Source of the DNA: Euryarchaeota archaeon UBA229
Lineage (GTDB): Archaea > Thermoplasmatota > Poseidoniia > Poseidoniales > Poseidoniaceae
Length of the DNA: 34,749 nt
Direction of reading: 5' to 3'
Assembly: GCA_002505355.1 (NCBI GenBank)
Contig: DAUW01000128.1
Coordinates: 1-34,749 of the forward strand
Positions 1-7,918 of this stretch are shown here, piece after piece (the first letter of the stretch is position 1; every line of letters begins with the position of its first letter). The notes under the pieces were generated by a model, which had not been told where the DNA came from, did not search any database, and saw nothing but the letters and a program-made list of their open reading frames with translations. The translations under genes were made by a program, and so were the position numbers.

Positions 1-594
1 AATATCAATTGTACCGTTAAAGTGCGGCCCAAACACTACTAGAGTTTCATATTCACCACCCTCGCCATCGACATTAAAACGATGCAATTTTGCCAGTTGA
101 ATCAAGTCATTCAATGATTCTTTATCTAATATCTTGCCAATCCAACTAGCATTGAGCCCTTCACATGCAACGCTGGTAAGCATTACACCAAACCCATTGT
201 CAACCAGTCCCTTAACATGTTCTAATGGGGATTGGTGCCATAGTGGAGTGTAACTAATTATTCCAAGCCTGTCGCACATTGTTTCGATACGGCTTTTTTG
301 ATAATCTGAGCGTAGTGCACCGCTAACTAGTGCGTCAACATCCAATTTCTTTAATTCTCGCGCCAAATCGTTCATCTCGTTTTCATCGCCAGATGAACTT
401 ACAGGAACCCACTGTATACCGGCAAGTTCGGCTTGATATTGGACAATTTCGGTTCCTGGAACTTGAAACATCATTGAGTCATCACCAGTAATGCGCACAG
501 TGACAAGAAACTCAACATCCCAGCCCTTACACTGCGCCCACCACCATGCAGCCGCAGAGTCCTTGCCGCCGGATGATAAAACTGCTACTCGCAT
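1..594 (-). CDS. dph6: Diphthine--ammonia ligase Dph6 (3' end cut by window)
   Basis: ATP-dependent amidation of diphthine on EF-2, the last step of diphthamide synthesis. Read on the minus strand from ATG at 594 it stays open for 198 codons and runs off the left edge. The N-terminus MRVAVLSSGGKDSAAAW holds the SGGKDS loop of PP-loop ATP pyrophosphatases. Further on LVSGALRSDYQKSR and, near the truncated end, GEGGEYETLVVFGPHF are typical of the Dph6/ATP_bind_4 family, whose archaeal members are about 220-230 residues, so only a short C-terminal piece should be missing. It is divergent from psmA across a 152-base gap. Its substrate, EF-2, is encoded at 11672-13879 with the target histidine. 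Family assignment is from remembered motifs; the ligase role is family knowledge. Confidence 0.88.
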   Translation of the reverse strand, partial: MRVAVLSSGGKDSAAAWWWAQCKGWDVEFLVTVRITGDDSMMFQVPGTEIVQYQAELAGIQWVPVSSSGDENEMNDLARELKKLDVDALVSGALRSDYQKSRIETMCDRLGIISYTPLWHQSPLEHVKGLVDNGFGVMLTSVACEGLNASWIGKILDKESLNDLIQLAKLHRFNVDGEGGEYETLVVFGPHFNGTIDI

Positions 595-646
595 GGAACT
601 ACGCAGAAACTTATTGGTCAAGAATCTGATTATCTGTTCGCAGGGA

Positions 647-653
647 TTATAAT
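647..653. promoter_or_regulatory. Symmetric TATA-like element between dph6 and psmA
   Basis: TTATAAT lies in the 152-base divergent gap and is almost palindromic, so a TBP site here could serve either strand. It is 94 bases upstream of the psmA ATG and 53 bases upstream of the dph6 ATG, implying leaders of roughly 70 and 25-30 nt. A second weak candidate (ATAAAG, 711-716) sits closer to psmA. Seen by eye only; no start site is known. Confidence 0.35.
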
Positions 654-746
654 GGTCGCAAATCGTGCAGACCTTGCCGAAGACACAAAGAGTGTGTTAC
701 CCTCATGCTCATAAAGTGCCGGCAATAGGAATAAACAGGTGAGAAA

Positions 747-1469
747 ATGCAACCAAGTGGAAGAGGTTACGACCATGGAATTACGACTTTCAGCCCAGAT
801 GGACGACTATTTCAGGTCGAATATGCCAGAGAATCAGTAAAGCGTGGAACAACTACTGCTGGTTTGAAATTCAAGGACGGTGTGGTACTGGTCTGCGATA
901 AAAGGATAATCAGTAGATTAATTATACCAGATTCCATCGAAAAGATGTTCAAAATAGACAACCACGTTGGTGTTGCTACCTCTGGTTTGATGGCTGACGC
1001 AAGGCAACTAGTTGCACGCTCAAGAGTTGAAGCTCAAATTAACAGAATTACTTACGGCGCAACTGTTCCAGTTGATGTCTTAGTGAAGAAAATTTGCGAC
1101 TTCAAGCAGTCTTTTACCCAATACGGTGGCTCAAGACCTTTCGGAACTGCCCTCTTAATCGGTGGCGTAGATGACAACGGTATCCACCTCTATGAAACCG
1201 ACCCATCAGGCGCTTACCAATCATACCATGCTGGTGCAATCGGCAGCGGCAGAAATACTGTTATCGAATACTTTGAGAAGAACTGGAAGAATAACCTAAC
1301 GCTAAATGCTGCCATGAAGCTCGGGCTCGAGGCGCTTAGAAACGCCAACGATGCAGAACTAAACAGAGACGCAGTGGAAGTTGCAGTTATTGATTCAGAT
1401 GGCTACCGATTCCTTGATAGAGAAGACGTCAATAAGCAAATTGACCGTCTAAAGCCGCTCGAGGATTGA
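747..1469 (+). CDS. psmA: 20S proteasome alpha subunit
   Basis: Structural alpha-ring subunit of the archaeal 20S proteasome; it forms the outer gated rings around the catalytic beta rings. The N-terminal segment GYDHGITTFSPDGRLFQVEY (about residues 8-27) is the hallmark of proteasome alpha subunits, including the gate-forming YD near the start. The 240-residue length is normal. There is no processed N-terminal threonine, as expected for alpha rather than beta. The ATG at 747 is preceded by AGGTGA (738-743). It is the first gene of the superoperon with sdo1 and the exosome genes, a very conserved euryarchaeal arrangement linking protein turnover, ribosome maturation and RNA decay. Confidence 0.97.
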   Translation: MQPSGRGYDHGITTFSPDGRLFQVEYARESVKRGTTTAGLKFKDGVVLVCDKRIISRLIIPDSIEKMFKIDNHVGVATSGLMADARQLVARSRVEAQINRITYGATVPVDVLVKKICDFKQSFTQYGGSRPFGTALLIGGVDDNGIHLYETDPSGAYQSYHAGAIGSGRNTVIEYFEKNWKNNLTLNAAMKLGLEALRNANDAELNRDAVEVAVIDSDGYRFLDREDVNKQIDRLKPLED

Positions 1470-1517
1470 CCGTCACAATCAATAAACCTCCAAACTGTGG
1501 TCTGATATGGGAACCCC

Positions 1518-2204
1518 ATGGTTAGTCTAGACAATGCAGTAGTTGCACGCATGGAAAAAGGCGGTAAACGATATGAGATCTTAGTCGATCCGGATTTAGT
1601 TGATAGTTTCAAAAGCGACCCTACAGCGGTAAAAATCGACGATTTTTTTGCCATGGATGAAGTGTTTCATGATGCTCGCGGCGGCGAAAGGCCAACCGAA
1701 GAAGCGATTGAGAAAACCTTTGGTACTCAAGATATTGTCGAGATTGCCAAAATAATTTTTGATAAGGGGAGTATACAACTTACGACCAATCAAAGAAAAG
1801 CAATGGTTGACCGAATGCGGCAAAAAATCGTCCACCATATTCACAGTCAGGCTGTTGACCCAAAAACGAAAAGCCCGCATCCAATTACTAGAATAGAACT
1901 GGCCCTCGAAGAATCTCGTTATTCTGTTGATCCATTTAAGAATCTTGATGCCCAAATTAATGACGCTATCGACCGATTGAAGCCACTTATCCCGTTATCG
2001 TTTGAAACCCTAAGACTAGCTTTCAAAGTGCCCGGTTCGGGGTATGGTGGTGCCATGCGAATATTGCGTCCCTTCCAAGTTAAAGATGGCTGGTTAGAAG
2101 ATGGATCATGGGCATCTGTAGTCGAAATTCCTGCAGGAATGAAGGGCGAAATAATCGGACAAATAATGAAAATTTCTTCACAAACAGAAGTAAAAGAAAT
2201 GTGA
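1518..2204 (+). CDS. sdo1: Ribosome maturation protein SBDS/Sdo1 homologue
   Basis: Archaeal SBDS protein; in eukaryotes Sdo1/SBDS works with an EF-2-like GTPase to release eIF6 from the 60S subunit. The 228-residue protein has the SBDS order: an N-terminal FYSH domain (about 1-90, with KGGKRYEILVDPD and FGTQD), a helical middle (LTTNQRKAMVDRMRQKIV, about 93-110) and a ferredoxin-like C-terminal domain (about 160-225, ending in WASVVEIPAGMKGEII). The start ATG at 1518 begins MVSLDNAVVARMEKGGKRY, which fits the family. It lies 48 bases after psmA and ahead of rrp4, the usual position in archaeal exosome operons. Confidence 0.95.
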   Translation: MVSLDNAVVARMEKGGKRYEILVDPDLVDSFKSDPTAVKIDDFFAMDEVFHDARGGERPTEEAIEKTFGTQDIVEIAKIIFDKGSIQLTTNQRKAMVDRMRQKIVHHIHSQAVDPKTKSPHPITRIELALEESRYSVDPFKNLDAQINDAIDRLKPLIPLSFETLRLAFKVPGSGYGGAMRILRPFQVKDGWLEDGSWASVVEIPAGMKGEIIGQIMKISSQTEVKEM

Positions 2205-2273
2205 TTGCTTTGCAACATTTCAAAGGGTTGAGTTTATCATGGGTTGGCTTGTCGCTGGGTCGGAGAGAAAGAA

Positions 2274-2969
2274 ATGTCCCAAGGTCGAAGCGGCGCCGAG
2301 CAGCGCCTAGTGACCCCGGGAATGGCTATTGGGCCATTGACCGGGATGCGTGTTGGAAGTGGCGCAATATCTCACAACAACGAAATTATTGCAACTAAAT
2401 TAGGTTGGGTTAGAGAATTCAACGGTACTATCTCAGTAGACCCAATAACCAGCCCTTATTTGCCACGTTCAGGAGACCTAATAATCGGTACTGTTGCCGA
2501 AGTTAGAAACAATTTGTGGTTTATGAACATCAATGGCTCATTTCAAGGCCTCTTGCCAATGTCCTTAGCTCCGTGGAAGGTCGAGTTCGGCCATGCCCGT
2601 CAACACATGGACATCGGTGATTCTGCTCTGGCTAGGGTACAAGAAGTCGATGAGTGTCATAACGTAGTTCTCACCATGAAGGGAGTTGGATTAAGAAGAC
2701 TTTCTCAAGGCGCAGTTGTAGAAGTCCCTATCAACCATTTAGATAGGATTCGTGGAGAAAACAACACCAATCTCGACAGGCTGAAAGATGTAAGTGACTG
2801 CCGCATAATCGTAGGAGAGAACGGCAGGGTTTGGATAGATGGTGATGACGACGGTATCTCATGGACTAGACAAGCTTTAGAGATTGCTAAACAACACGGA
2901 CACAAGGCAGATTTTGCTTCAATTCTCAATAAACATGAAAAAACATTTACAAAAAAAGGTGATGCTTGA
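2274..2969 (+). CDS. rrp4: Exosome RNA-binding cap subunit Rrp4
   Basis: RNA-binding cap subunit of the archaeal exosome, which sits on the Rrp41/Rrp42 ring and feeds RNA into its pore. The 231-residue protein has an N-terminal domain with VTPGMAIG, a central S1 domain (about 60-135, PRSGDLIIGTVAEVRNNLW) and a C-terminal KH-like part. The frame is open upstream to a TTG at 2244, but I place the start at ATG 2274 because GGAGAG (2262-2267) lies just before it and MSQGRSGAEQR is a plausible N-terminus. The stop overlaps the rrp41 start (TGATG), indicating translational coupling. Confidence 0.94.
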   Translation: MSQGRSGAEQRLVTPGMAIGPLTGMRVGSGAISHNNEIIATKLGWVREFNGTISVDPITSPYLPRSGDLIIGTVAEVRNNLWFMNINGSFQGLLPMSLAPWKVEFGHARQHMDIGDSALARVQEVDECHNVVLTMKGVGLRRLSQGAVVEVPINHLDRIRGENNTNLDRLKDVSDCRIIVGENGRVWIDGDDDGISWTRQALEIAKQHGHKADFASILNKHEKTFTKKGDA

Positions 2970-3697
2970 TGGGTGGATACGGAGATATACAATTATTGCG
3001 CGATGATGGATTGAGACTTGACGGCAGAAAACTGGATGAATCCAGACCTGTTACTATTCAGGCTGGTATACTGCCCGCAGCAGATGGTTCGGCCATGGTA
3101 ACCCAAGGCCTGAATGTTGCGGTAGCTGCCGTTTACGGACCAATGGAAGCGCACCCAAGAAAAATTCAGCGCCAAGACCGAGCTGTCATCGATGTAAGAT
3201 ACAACATGGCTCCATTCTCGACCAGCGATCGGATTAGGCCGGGATTCAATCGTCGTTCTCGTGAAATATCAAAAGTGACGGCAGAGGCACTGGAGTCAGT
3301 GGTATTGGTAGAACGCTTCCCAAGGTCGAAAATTAGAGTTGAGATTGAAATTCTGGCTGCCGAAGCTGGAACAAGATGTGCAGGTATTACTGCTGCATCG
3401 GTTGCACTTGCAGACGCAGGAATTCCAATGAGAGACATGATTGTGGGTGTTGCTTCAGGTAAAATCGAGGATACTGTCGTCCTAGACTTAGACAAAGCGG
3501 AAGACAATTATGGTCAAGCAGACCTACCCGCCGGAATATTACCCAATACTGGCGAGATAGCATTCCTGCAAATGGACGGCGACCTATCACCAGAAGAATT
3601 CGATTTAGCTATGGAGTACAACTTCAAGGCTGCTAGAGAAATACATGAGATTATGGTTGAAGCACTAAAAGCAAGATACGACGGAGGTGACAACTGA
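2969..3697 (+). CDS. rrp41: Exosome catalytic subunit Rrp41 (RNase PH fold)
   Basis: Phosphate-dependent 3'-5' exoribonuclease subunit of the archaeal exosome, active as a hexameric ring with Rrp42. The start of the protein, LRLDGRKLDESRPV (about residues 15-28), is the usual Rrp41 opening. Two arginine-rich stretches (RNase PH phosphate and RNA contacts) and the acidic segment DLDKAEDNYGQADLP (about 173-187) that holds the catalytic aspartates are all present, so the subunit should be active. It is 242 residues, normal for the family. ATG 2969 is chosen over TTG 2966 because it overlaps the rrp4 stop as TGATG and has GGTGA at 2957-2961 as ribosome binding site. Confidence 0.96.
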   Translation: MGGYGDIQLLRDDGLRLDGRKLDESRPVTIQAGILPAADGSAMVTQGLNVAVAAVYGPMEAHPRKIQRQDRAVIDVRYNMAPFSTSDRIRPGFNRRSREISKVTAEALESVVLVERFPRSKIRVEIEILAAEAGTRCAGITAASVALADAGIPMRDMIVGVASGKIEDTVVLDLDKAEDNYGQADLPAGILPNTGEIAFLQMDGDLSPEEFDLAMEYNFKAAREIHEIMVEALKARYDGGDN

Positions 3698-4482
3698 TGG
3701 TTGAGTTGGTTCCAAAATTGCTGAGACAGGAGATGGCAAGACTAGCTGAGCAAGACGCCAGAATAGATGGACGAAGCCGCTTTGAGGGTAGGGAGATAAC
3801 CCTAGAAACAAACTGTCTTTACAATGCTGAAGGGTCCGCTAAGGTAACCATGGGCAAGACCGTAGTTTATGCTGGGGTAAAATTCGAGATTAGAACCCCC
3901 TGGCCAGACAGACCGTCTGAAGGATCGCTGATGTGTGGAGCAGAGCTACGTCCCGTAGCACACAGAAAATACGAGCCCGGGCCACCATCACCAGAGTCGA
4001 TTGAATTAGGTAGAGTAGTTGACCGCGGGATAAGAGAATCCGGATGTATTGACATGAACAGTTTGTGCATTATCCCTGGCGAAAAAGTCTGGGGAGTAAT
4101 GATTGATATCCACGTCTTGTCTGACGGTGGCAACATTTTCGACGCTTGTGGATTAGCAGCCATTGCTGCGCTTAGAACTGCCGTTGTGCCTGCTGAGCGT
4201 TTCGATGTTGGTGAAGATTACACACTATCGGTTAACGGAACGCCAATAATGGCTTCTTTCACCAGAGTCGGTGGTCGGTATGTTTACGACCCGTGTGAAG
4301 AAGAAGAATTGGGCGGTGATGAGCGAATTCATATCACCATTGGAGATGAAGGACATGTGCATTCTCTACAAAAGGGGTTAAGAGGGGTATTCACGCCGCA
4401 AGAATTCGCAGAGATATTCGAGGTAGCCCAAGAGAAGTGTGCAGAACTAAGAAAACTCGTAGCAAAAAAGGAGGCGAAGTGA
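3697..4482 (+). CDS. rrp42: Exosome non-catalytic ring subunit Rrp42
   Basis: Second RNase PH-fold subunit of the exosome ring; it alternates with Rrp41 and helps bind RNA but lacks the phosphorolytic site. Seen here: DARIDGRSRFEGREI near residue 20, GSAKVTMGKTVVYAGVKFEI, and ELRPVAHRKYEPGPP. The region matching the Rrp41 catalytic aspartates reads YVYDPCEEEELGGDERI, which is typical of inactive Rrp42. Length 261, normal. The ATG overlaps the rrp41 stop (TGATG) and is preceded by a strong GGAGGTGA (3683-3690). Equal ring stoichiometry fits the tight coupling of rrp41 and rrp42. Confidence 0.95.
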   Translation: MVELVPKLLRQEMARLAEQDARIDGRSRFEGREITLETNCLYNAEGSAKVTMGKTVVYAGVKFEIRTPWPDRPSEGSLMCGAELRPVAHRKYEPGPPSPESIELGRVVDRGIRESGCIDMNSLCIIPGEKVWGVMIDIHVLSDGGNIFDACGLAAIAALRTAVVPAERFDVGEDYTLSVNGTPIMASFTRVGGRYVYDPCEEEELGGDERIHITIGDEGHVHSLQKGLRGVFTPQEFAEIFEVAQEKCAELRKLVAKKEAK

Positions 4483-4833
4483 TTGGCAAAAAGAACTCAA
4501 AAAGCAGGAGCAACCGCTAGATTCGGTGCAAGATATGGTGTCTCTGTAAGGAGAAACTCAGCATCTGCGTTAGCAAAGAAAAGCCGTAAATATACCTGCC
4601 CTGTTTGTCAGTACCAAAAAGTCTCCAGAAGGTCTGTGGGTATTTGGCACTGCAACAAGTGTGATTACACATTTGCTGGCGGAGCATGGGAGCCATTTAC
4701 CCGTGCATCAGATGCAAACAGCAGAATCATGCGAAGGTCTGTTGAAGGCGCAACCACTGCAGACATGGCCTACATCGCACAGCAAGCAGCACTCGACTAC
4801 GAAAGAAGTCTAACTGAGTCCGAAGAAGAGTGA
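4483..4833 (+). CDS. rpl37ae: Large ribosomal subunit protein eL43 (L37Ae), zinc ribbon
   Basis: Zinc-ribbon protein of the 50S subunit. The N-terminal basic part KRTQKAGATARFGARYG is characteristic of L37Ae, followed by a CxxC/CxxC zinc ribbon (Cys39, Cys42, Cys57, Cys60; CPVC and CNKC). The 116-residue length exceeds the usual ~90 because of an acidic, helical C-terminal extension of about 30 residues ending in ESEEE. The start is a TTG directly after the rrp42 TGA; GGAGG at 4470-4474 supports it. In many Euryarchaeota the small RNA polymerase gene rpoP follows here; it is absent and pcc1 comes next. Confidence 0.93.
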   Translation: MAKRTQKAGATARFGARYGVSVRRNSASALAKKSRKYTCPVCQYQKVSRRSVGIWHCNKCDYTFAGGAWEPFTRASDANSRIMRRSVEGATTADMAYIAQQAALDYERSLTESEEE

Positions 4834-4853
4834 AATCTGTTGAGGGGGCCAAT

Positions 4854-5111
4854 ATGTCCACTGAATGGAAACTTCTTCTTGAAGTCCAATCCAATAGTCG
4901 AGAAAACACCGATTCAATGGCTGCAGCACTGATAACTGACTGTGCTATTGACTATCATGAAGACTCATTCTCCATCACCATTACCGAGTCAAAAGCGAAA
5001 GATTTACGCGCAATGTGGAATACAAGAGTGCGCGGACTAATCGCCGTTGATTCACTAGTCAACATGATTGATGGTTTAGAATCAAGAGAGGGTTCTTCAA
5101 GTAGTAACTAG
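4854..5111 (+). CDS. pcc1: KEOPS subunit Pcc1-like protein
   Basis: Small dimerising subunit of the KEOPS complex, which makes N6-threonylcarbamoyladenosine (t6A) in ANN-decoding tRNAs. The 85-residue protein has the alpha/beta Pcc1 layout: a first strand (WKLLLEVQ), a helix, FSITITES as later strand, and a terminal helix with LRAMWNTRVRGLIAVDSLV, which matches the conserved LRAxxNSxLRxL pattern of Pcc1. I start at ATG 4854 because GAGGGGG (4842-4848) precedes it. A GTG at 4830 that overlaps the eL43 stop is the alternative and would add 8 residues. Pcc1 genes are known in this operon position in archaea. Small divergent family, so the call is moderately firm. Confidence 0.78.
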   Translation: MSTEWKLLLEVQSNSRENTDSMAAALITDCAIDYHEDSFSITITESKAKDLRAMWNTRVRGLIAVDSLVNMIDGLESREGSSSSN

Positions 5112-5129
5112 TAGCATGGGTGTGGTTAT

Positions 5130-5444
5130 ATGTCAGACATGGAACAATTTCAAATCGTAGTTTCGGAAATTCAGTCAATTCGTCAACAAATGGCCAGTCT
5201 GAACGCCCAAATTTTGGAACTCAAGGCAACTGCCGATGCAGTTATCAATCAACCAGCCGACTTAGCGCTTCATCAACAATTAGGTGGCGTCCTAATCGAA
5301 GTTGCAGACCGAGACGCGTTAGTGAAAGTATTACAAAATGACATCAAAACACTCGCGGAACATTTAACCAGATTGCAGACTCGAGAAGGAGACCTGATCA
5401 ATTCTTATGAAGAACTAAAAAAAGTTCTAGAGGGATCTAATTGA
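5130..5444 (+). CDS. pfdB: Prefoldin beta subunit
   Basis: Beta subunit of the hexameric jellyfish-shaped archaeal prefoldin chaperone, which delivers unfolded proteins to the thermosome. The 104-residue sequence is almost all heptad-like helix: an N-terminal helix (about 5-40), a short hairpin around LGGVLIEVADRDALVKVL (about 50-68), and a C-terminal helix (about 68-102). This is the beta-prefoldin layout, and the hairpin resembles the family's GxxxV...E pattern. ATG 5130 follows GGGTGTGG (5118-5125). Co-location with pcc1 and exosome genes is seen in many archaea. Alternative: another small coiled-coil protein, considered unlikely. Confidence 0.88.
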   Translation: MSDMEQFQIVVSEIQSIRQQMASLNAQILELKATADAVINQPADLALHQQLGGVLIEVADRDALVKVLQNDIKTLAEHLTRLQTREGDLINSYEELKKVLEGSN

Positions 5445-6448
5445 ATGAAAGTTCTGTGGAAAATATCGAACATTTGGCCGCACTACATCAGTGGGTCACA
5501 GATAACTGTTCATCTGGTGCAGTCCCTGTGATTACCGGAGTGAATGGTGACATGGACACGGTTGGCTCGGCAATTTCTCTAGCTGCATCCAACGCTAACA
5601 TGATGGCATGCGGATTACATCTCGGTAGGGTTGCTAAACGAGTATGTCAGAAATTTTCAGCCCCCTTTAGAAAAATTACTGGTTATTCAGATTTGCCGGC
5701 AAACATTGGCGGAATAATACTCGTCGACGCCGCTTCTCCTAGCCAGATTGGCATAGAACTACCTGATGATGTACCGAAGTGTGTAATTGATCACCACATA
5801 TCCAATCAATGGGAGATAAACGACGGAGATCTATACATCAACATGCCTGTATCTGCGACGACTGAGATTATTGCTAGATATCTCTCAATTTACGCACCCA
5901 GCACGCTGACTAATCCAGTTAGAAACCTGCTTCTCGCTGGATTGTTGACAGATAGTGGAAGATTTAAGCACAATCAAAAGAGCTCGTTTACTACTGCAAG
6001 TTTGTTATTAGAAAATTCTGATATTGACTATGCGACCTTTGTCGAATGGTTAGAGTACTCTCCGACTAACAGCAGTGAGAGAGGTAGTCTAGTCAGGGGG
6101 CTTCAGCGTGCGAAAGCCACAGAATCAGGTTCATGGTCGGTAATCCACTCCAATTGCGGAACCTTAGAAGGAAGATTGGCGGGTCTACTCTTGGGGCTGG
6201 GACATGACATTTCCCTAGTCAGTAGAAATAGGGACGGAGAAACCCGTATGACTGCGCGAGCCACAAAAAATGCAACCACAGGCGGGATATCTTTGGCCGA
6301 AATAATGGCTAGTGTTGCAGAGCAAATTGGCGGTGAAGGAGGAGGTCACGCCGGTGCTGCAGGATGGAGTGGTCGAGCAGATATGATAACAGCAGAGAGT
6401 TCATTTATCTCGAATGTTGCGAAAATACCACGCCGAGGTGAATATTAA
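5441..6448 (+). CDS. DHH/DHHA1 family phosphoesterase
   Basis: Metal-dependent phosphoesterase of the DHH superfamily (RecJ, NrnA and cyclic dinucleotide phosphodiesterases). Visible motifs: GDMDTVGSA (36-44; family DxDxxGSA), LVDAAS (94-99), DHH at 117-119, LTDSGRF near residue 174, and the DHHA1 substrate loop GGGHAG (300-305). Length 335 matches NrnA-like proteins that hydrolyse short oligonucleotides or pAp. Start is TTG at 5441, overlapping the prefoldin stop; GAGGGA (5430-5435) supports it. Its position after the exosome genes suggests it may finish off the short oligonucleotides left by exosome decay; that is inference. Other DHH substrates, such as cyclic dinucleotides, cannot be excluded. 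Confidence 0.88.
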   Translation: MNESSVENIEHLAALHQWVTDNCSSGAVPVITGVNGDMDTVGSAISLAASNANMMACGLHLGRVAKRVCQKFSAPFRKITGYSDLPANIGGIILVDAASPSQIGIELPDDVPKCVIDHHISNQWEINDGDLYINMPVSATTEIIARYLSIYAPSTLTNPVRNLLLAGLLTDSGRFKHNQKSSFTTASLLLENSDIDYATFVEWLEYSPTNSSERGSLVRGLQRAKATESGSWSVIHSNCGTLEGRLAGLLLGLGHDISLVSRNRDGETRMTARATKNATTGGISLAEIMASVAEQIGGEGGGHAGAAGWSGRADMITAESSFISNVAKIPRRGEY

Positions 6449-7512
6449 TGACCGAAATAGATGTTCCAAATTCACCAGGCAAATTTATTTCTCGCTGGCG
6501 AACTGACGGCCCGGTCGATACCGGAACACTAGGAAATTGGAAGGACGAGATGGCGATTGAATCTTGGTTAATGATCGCTGAAGCTGCATTGTTCCTAGAC
6601 GCAGCAGAGTTGTTTGAACAATTAAGTCCACTGCTCAGTCCTGCTGAGACAGCAACAATAGGCTTAGTTAGGCGAAGAATGCTTGGAGATAACAAACTGG
6701 AGCAAGCCATTGATGAAGCCATTCAAGTTGCCAAGAACCCAGATACTCGAGATTTAAAATTGGAGGGCAGACTAAGGATGGAGCGAGGCTTAACGAAGTT
6801 TGAAAATGGTGATATTGAAGGTGCAAAAGATGACCTAGAATGGGCCGAGTTACGGTTAAAGTCAGTTGCTAAAGCGAGTAGAGACCACGATTTGTCATTG
6901 CTAAACAGGGCGGCACTACTGATGGCAACCAATGCTCCATTAATGGCACTAAACGTATATTCAGAGATCACTCGAGATGGTGACCATGCCCATGAGACAA
7001 TTGCTATTTCAAGACTCGGTGCTTCCCGTATCCGGGCATCAATGGGCCATATGTTTGACGCAGCACGACACGCATGGAACGCGCATGATCACGCTATAAG
7101 GGCATATCAGACAAATATGGCAATTGAAGCCGGTACATTATTCCTTGAATTATCCTTAGGTGCAATTGATAAAAATTCTGAACGTATGAAAGTGCAAGTT
7201 GAGGCTGCCAAACCTCGAAAGGTCGAGGATCCTGAGCCCGCACTGTCAGTGCATCCAGATGATATTGAGGGAGTATTTGATTGGTGCTTCAAGAACCTAC
7301 CAGCAACAAATTCCGGTGAACATCGACCAGATCTAAGAGCCATGGTTAGCATTGCCAAAAACCTTGGAAAATTGAACTATTTCTCTGACTTATTTTCTGA
7401 GCCTGATGAAGTTGAGGATGCAACCCTCGCAGCAATGATTCAAGTTTGCAGTGATGACGACGACCACGTCAAAATTTGGGGTGACCGATTATCGGTGCTT
7501 ACGCTGATTTGA
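6448..7512 (+). CDS. TPR-like helical repeat protein, unknown function
   Basis: I do not recognise a specific family. The 354-residue product is predominantly helical with alanine- and leucine-rich pairs of helices reminiscent of tetratricopeptide repeats: about residues 40-90 (WLMIAEAALFLDAAELFEQL), 105-150 (MERGLTKFENGDIEGAKDDL) and 155-220 (RLGASRIRASMGHMFDAARH). A charged linker with KPRKVEDPEPA comes around residue 255, and the acidic C-terminal third is less regular. There is no signal peptide or membrane helix. ATG 6448 overlaps the DHH gene stop (TAATG), so it is translationally coupled as last gene of the exosome operon. Its 3' end overlaps the convergent Nudix gene by 14 bases. A scaffold role for the upstream machinery is possible but only inferred. 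Confidence 0.8.
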   Translation: MTEIDVPNSPGKFISRWRTDGPVDTGTLGNWKDEMAIESWLMIAEAALFLDAAELFEQLSPLLSPAETATIGLVRRRMLGDNKLEQAIDEAIQVAKNPDTRDLKLEGRLRMERGLTKFENGDIEGAKDDLEWAELRLKSVAKASRDHDLSLLNRAALLMATNAPLMALNVYSEITRDGDHAHETIAISRLGASRIRASMGHMFDAARHAWNAHDHAIRAYQTNMAIEAGTLFLELSLGAIDKNSERMKVQVEAAKPRKVEDPEPALSVHPDDIEGVFDWCFKNLPATNSGEHRPDLRAMVSIAKNLGKLNYFSDLFSEPDEVEDATLAAMIQVCSDDDDHVKIWGDRLSVLTLI

Positions 7513-7918
7513 GTTCTTTCACCCAGTTATCTAAGTCGATGAACTCTTGCGTTGTCCACGTAACAACTGGGGGTACATCACTCCACCAAGCTACCTGTTC
7601 CACTTTTTCATCCAAAATATTCCATGGCTGTTGTGTTGGTGTTGATTTTGTTTCAACATAGGCTACCCATCCATCTCGATAGTATGATTTGTTCCATTGG
7701 ATAATTGAAATTTCAAGACCAGTCTCTTCTTTTACTTCTCTGTGAAGCGCTTGCTCAGGTGTTTCATCGTCATTCAAGTGTCCACCTGGAATCTCCCAAC
7801 CTCGCTGAGGGTGTTCGACAAAAACTACATGCCCGCCGGTTTGCATGGTAAGTAAACTCTCCGAACTTGACGTGATCCATGCGAGAACAAACTTAGGTGA
7901 CATTTCAATCCAATCCAT
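7499..7918 (-). CDS. Nudix hydrolase
   Basis: Hydrolase of nucleoside diphosphates linked to another moiety. The 139-residue protein carries a perfect Nudix box, Gx5Ex7REUxEExGU, at about residues 46-68: G46, E52, R60, E61, E64, E65, G67. Before it lies a strand-rich segment (GHVVFVEHPQRGWEIPGG) as in MutT-like proteins. The substrate cannot be told from sequence. ATG 7918 overlaps the 3' end of the upstream TPR gene by 14 bases; a second ATG at 7903 would remove the overlap and five residues. Neither has a strong ribosome binding site. Last gene of the UbiD-TPR-Nudix minus-strand set; its stop overlaps the convergent plus-strand gene. Confidence 0.9.
   Translation of the reverse strand: MDWIEMSPKFVLAWITSSSESLLTMQTGGHVVFVEHPQRGWEIPGGHLNDDETPEQALHREVKEETGLEISIIQWNKSYYRDGWVAYVETKSTPTQQPWNILDEKVEQVAWWSDVPPVVTWTTQEFIDLDNWVKELKSA

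Noticed and set aside
653..715. 20-codon plus-strand frame between dph6 and psmA
   Set aside because: Short, no ribosome binding site, overlaps the TATA-like element; expected by chance.
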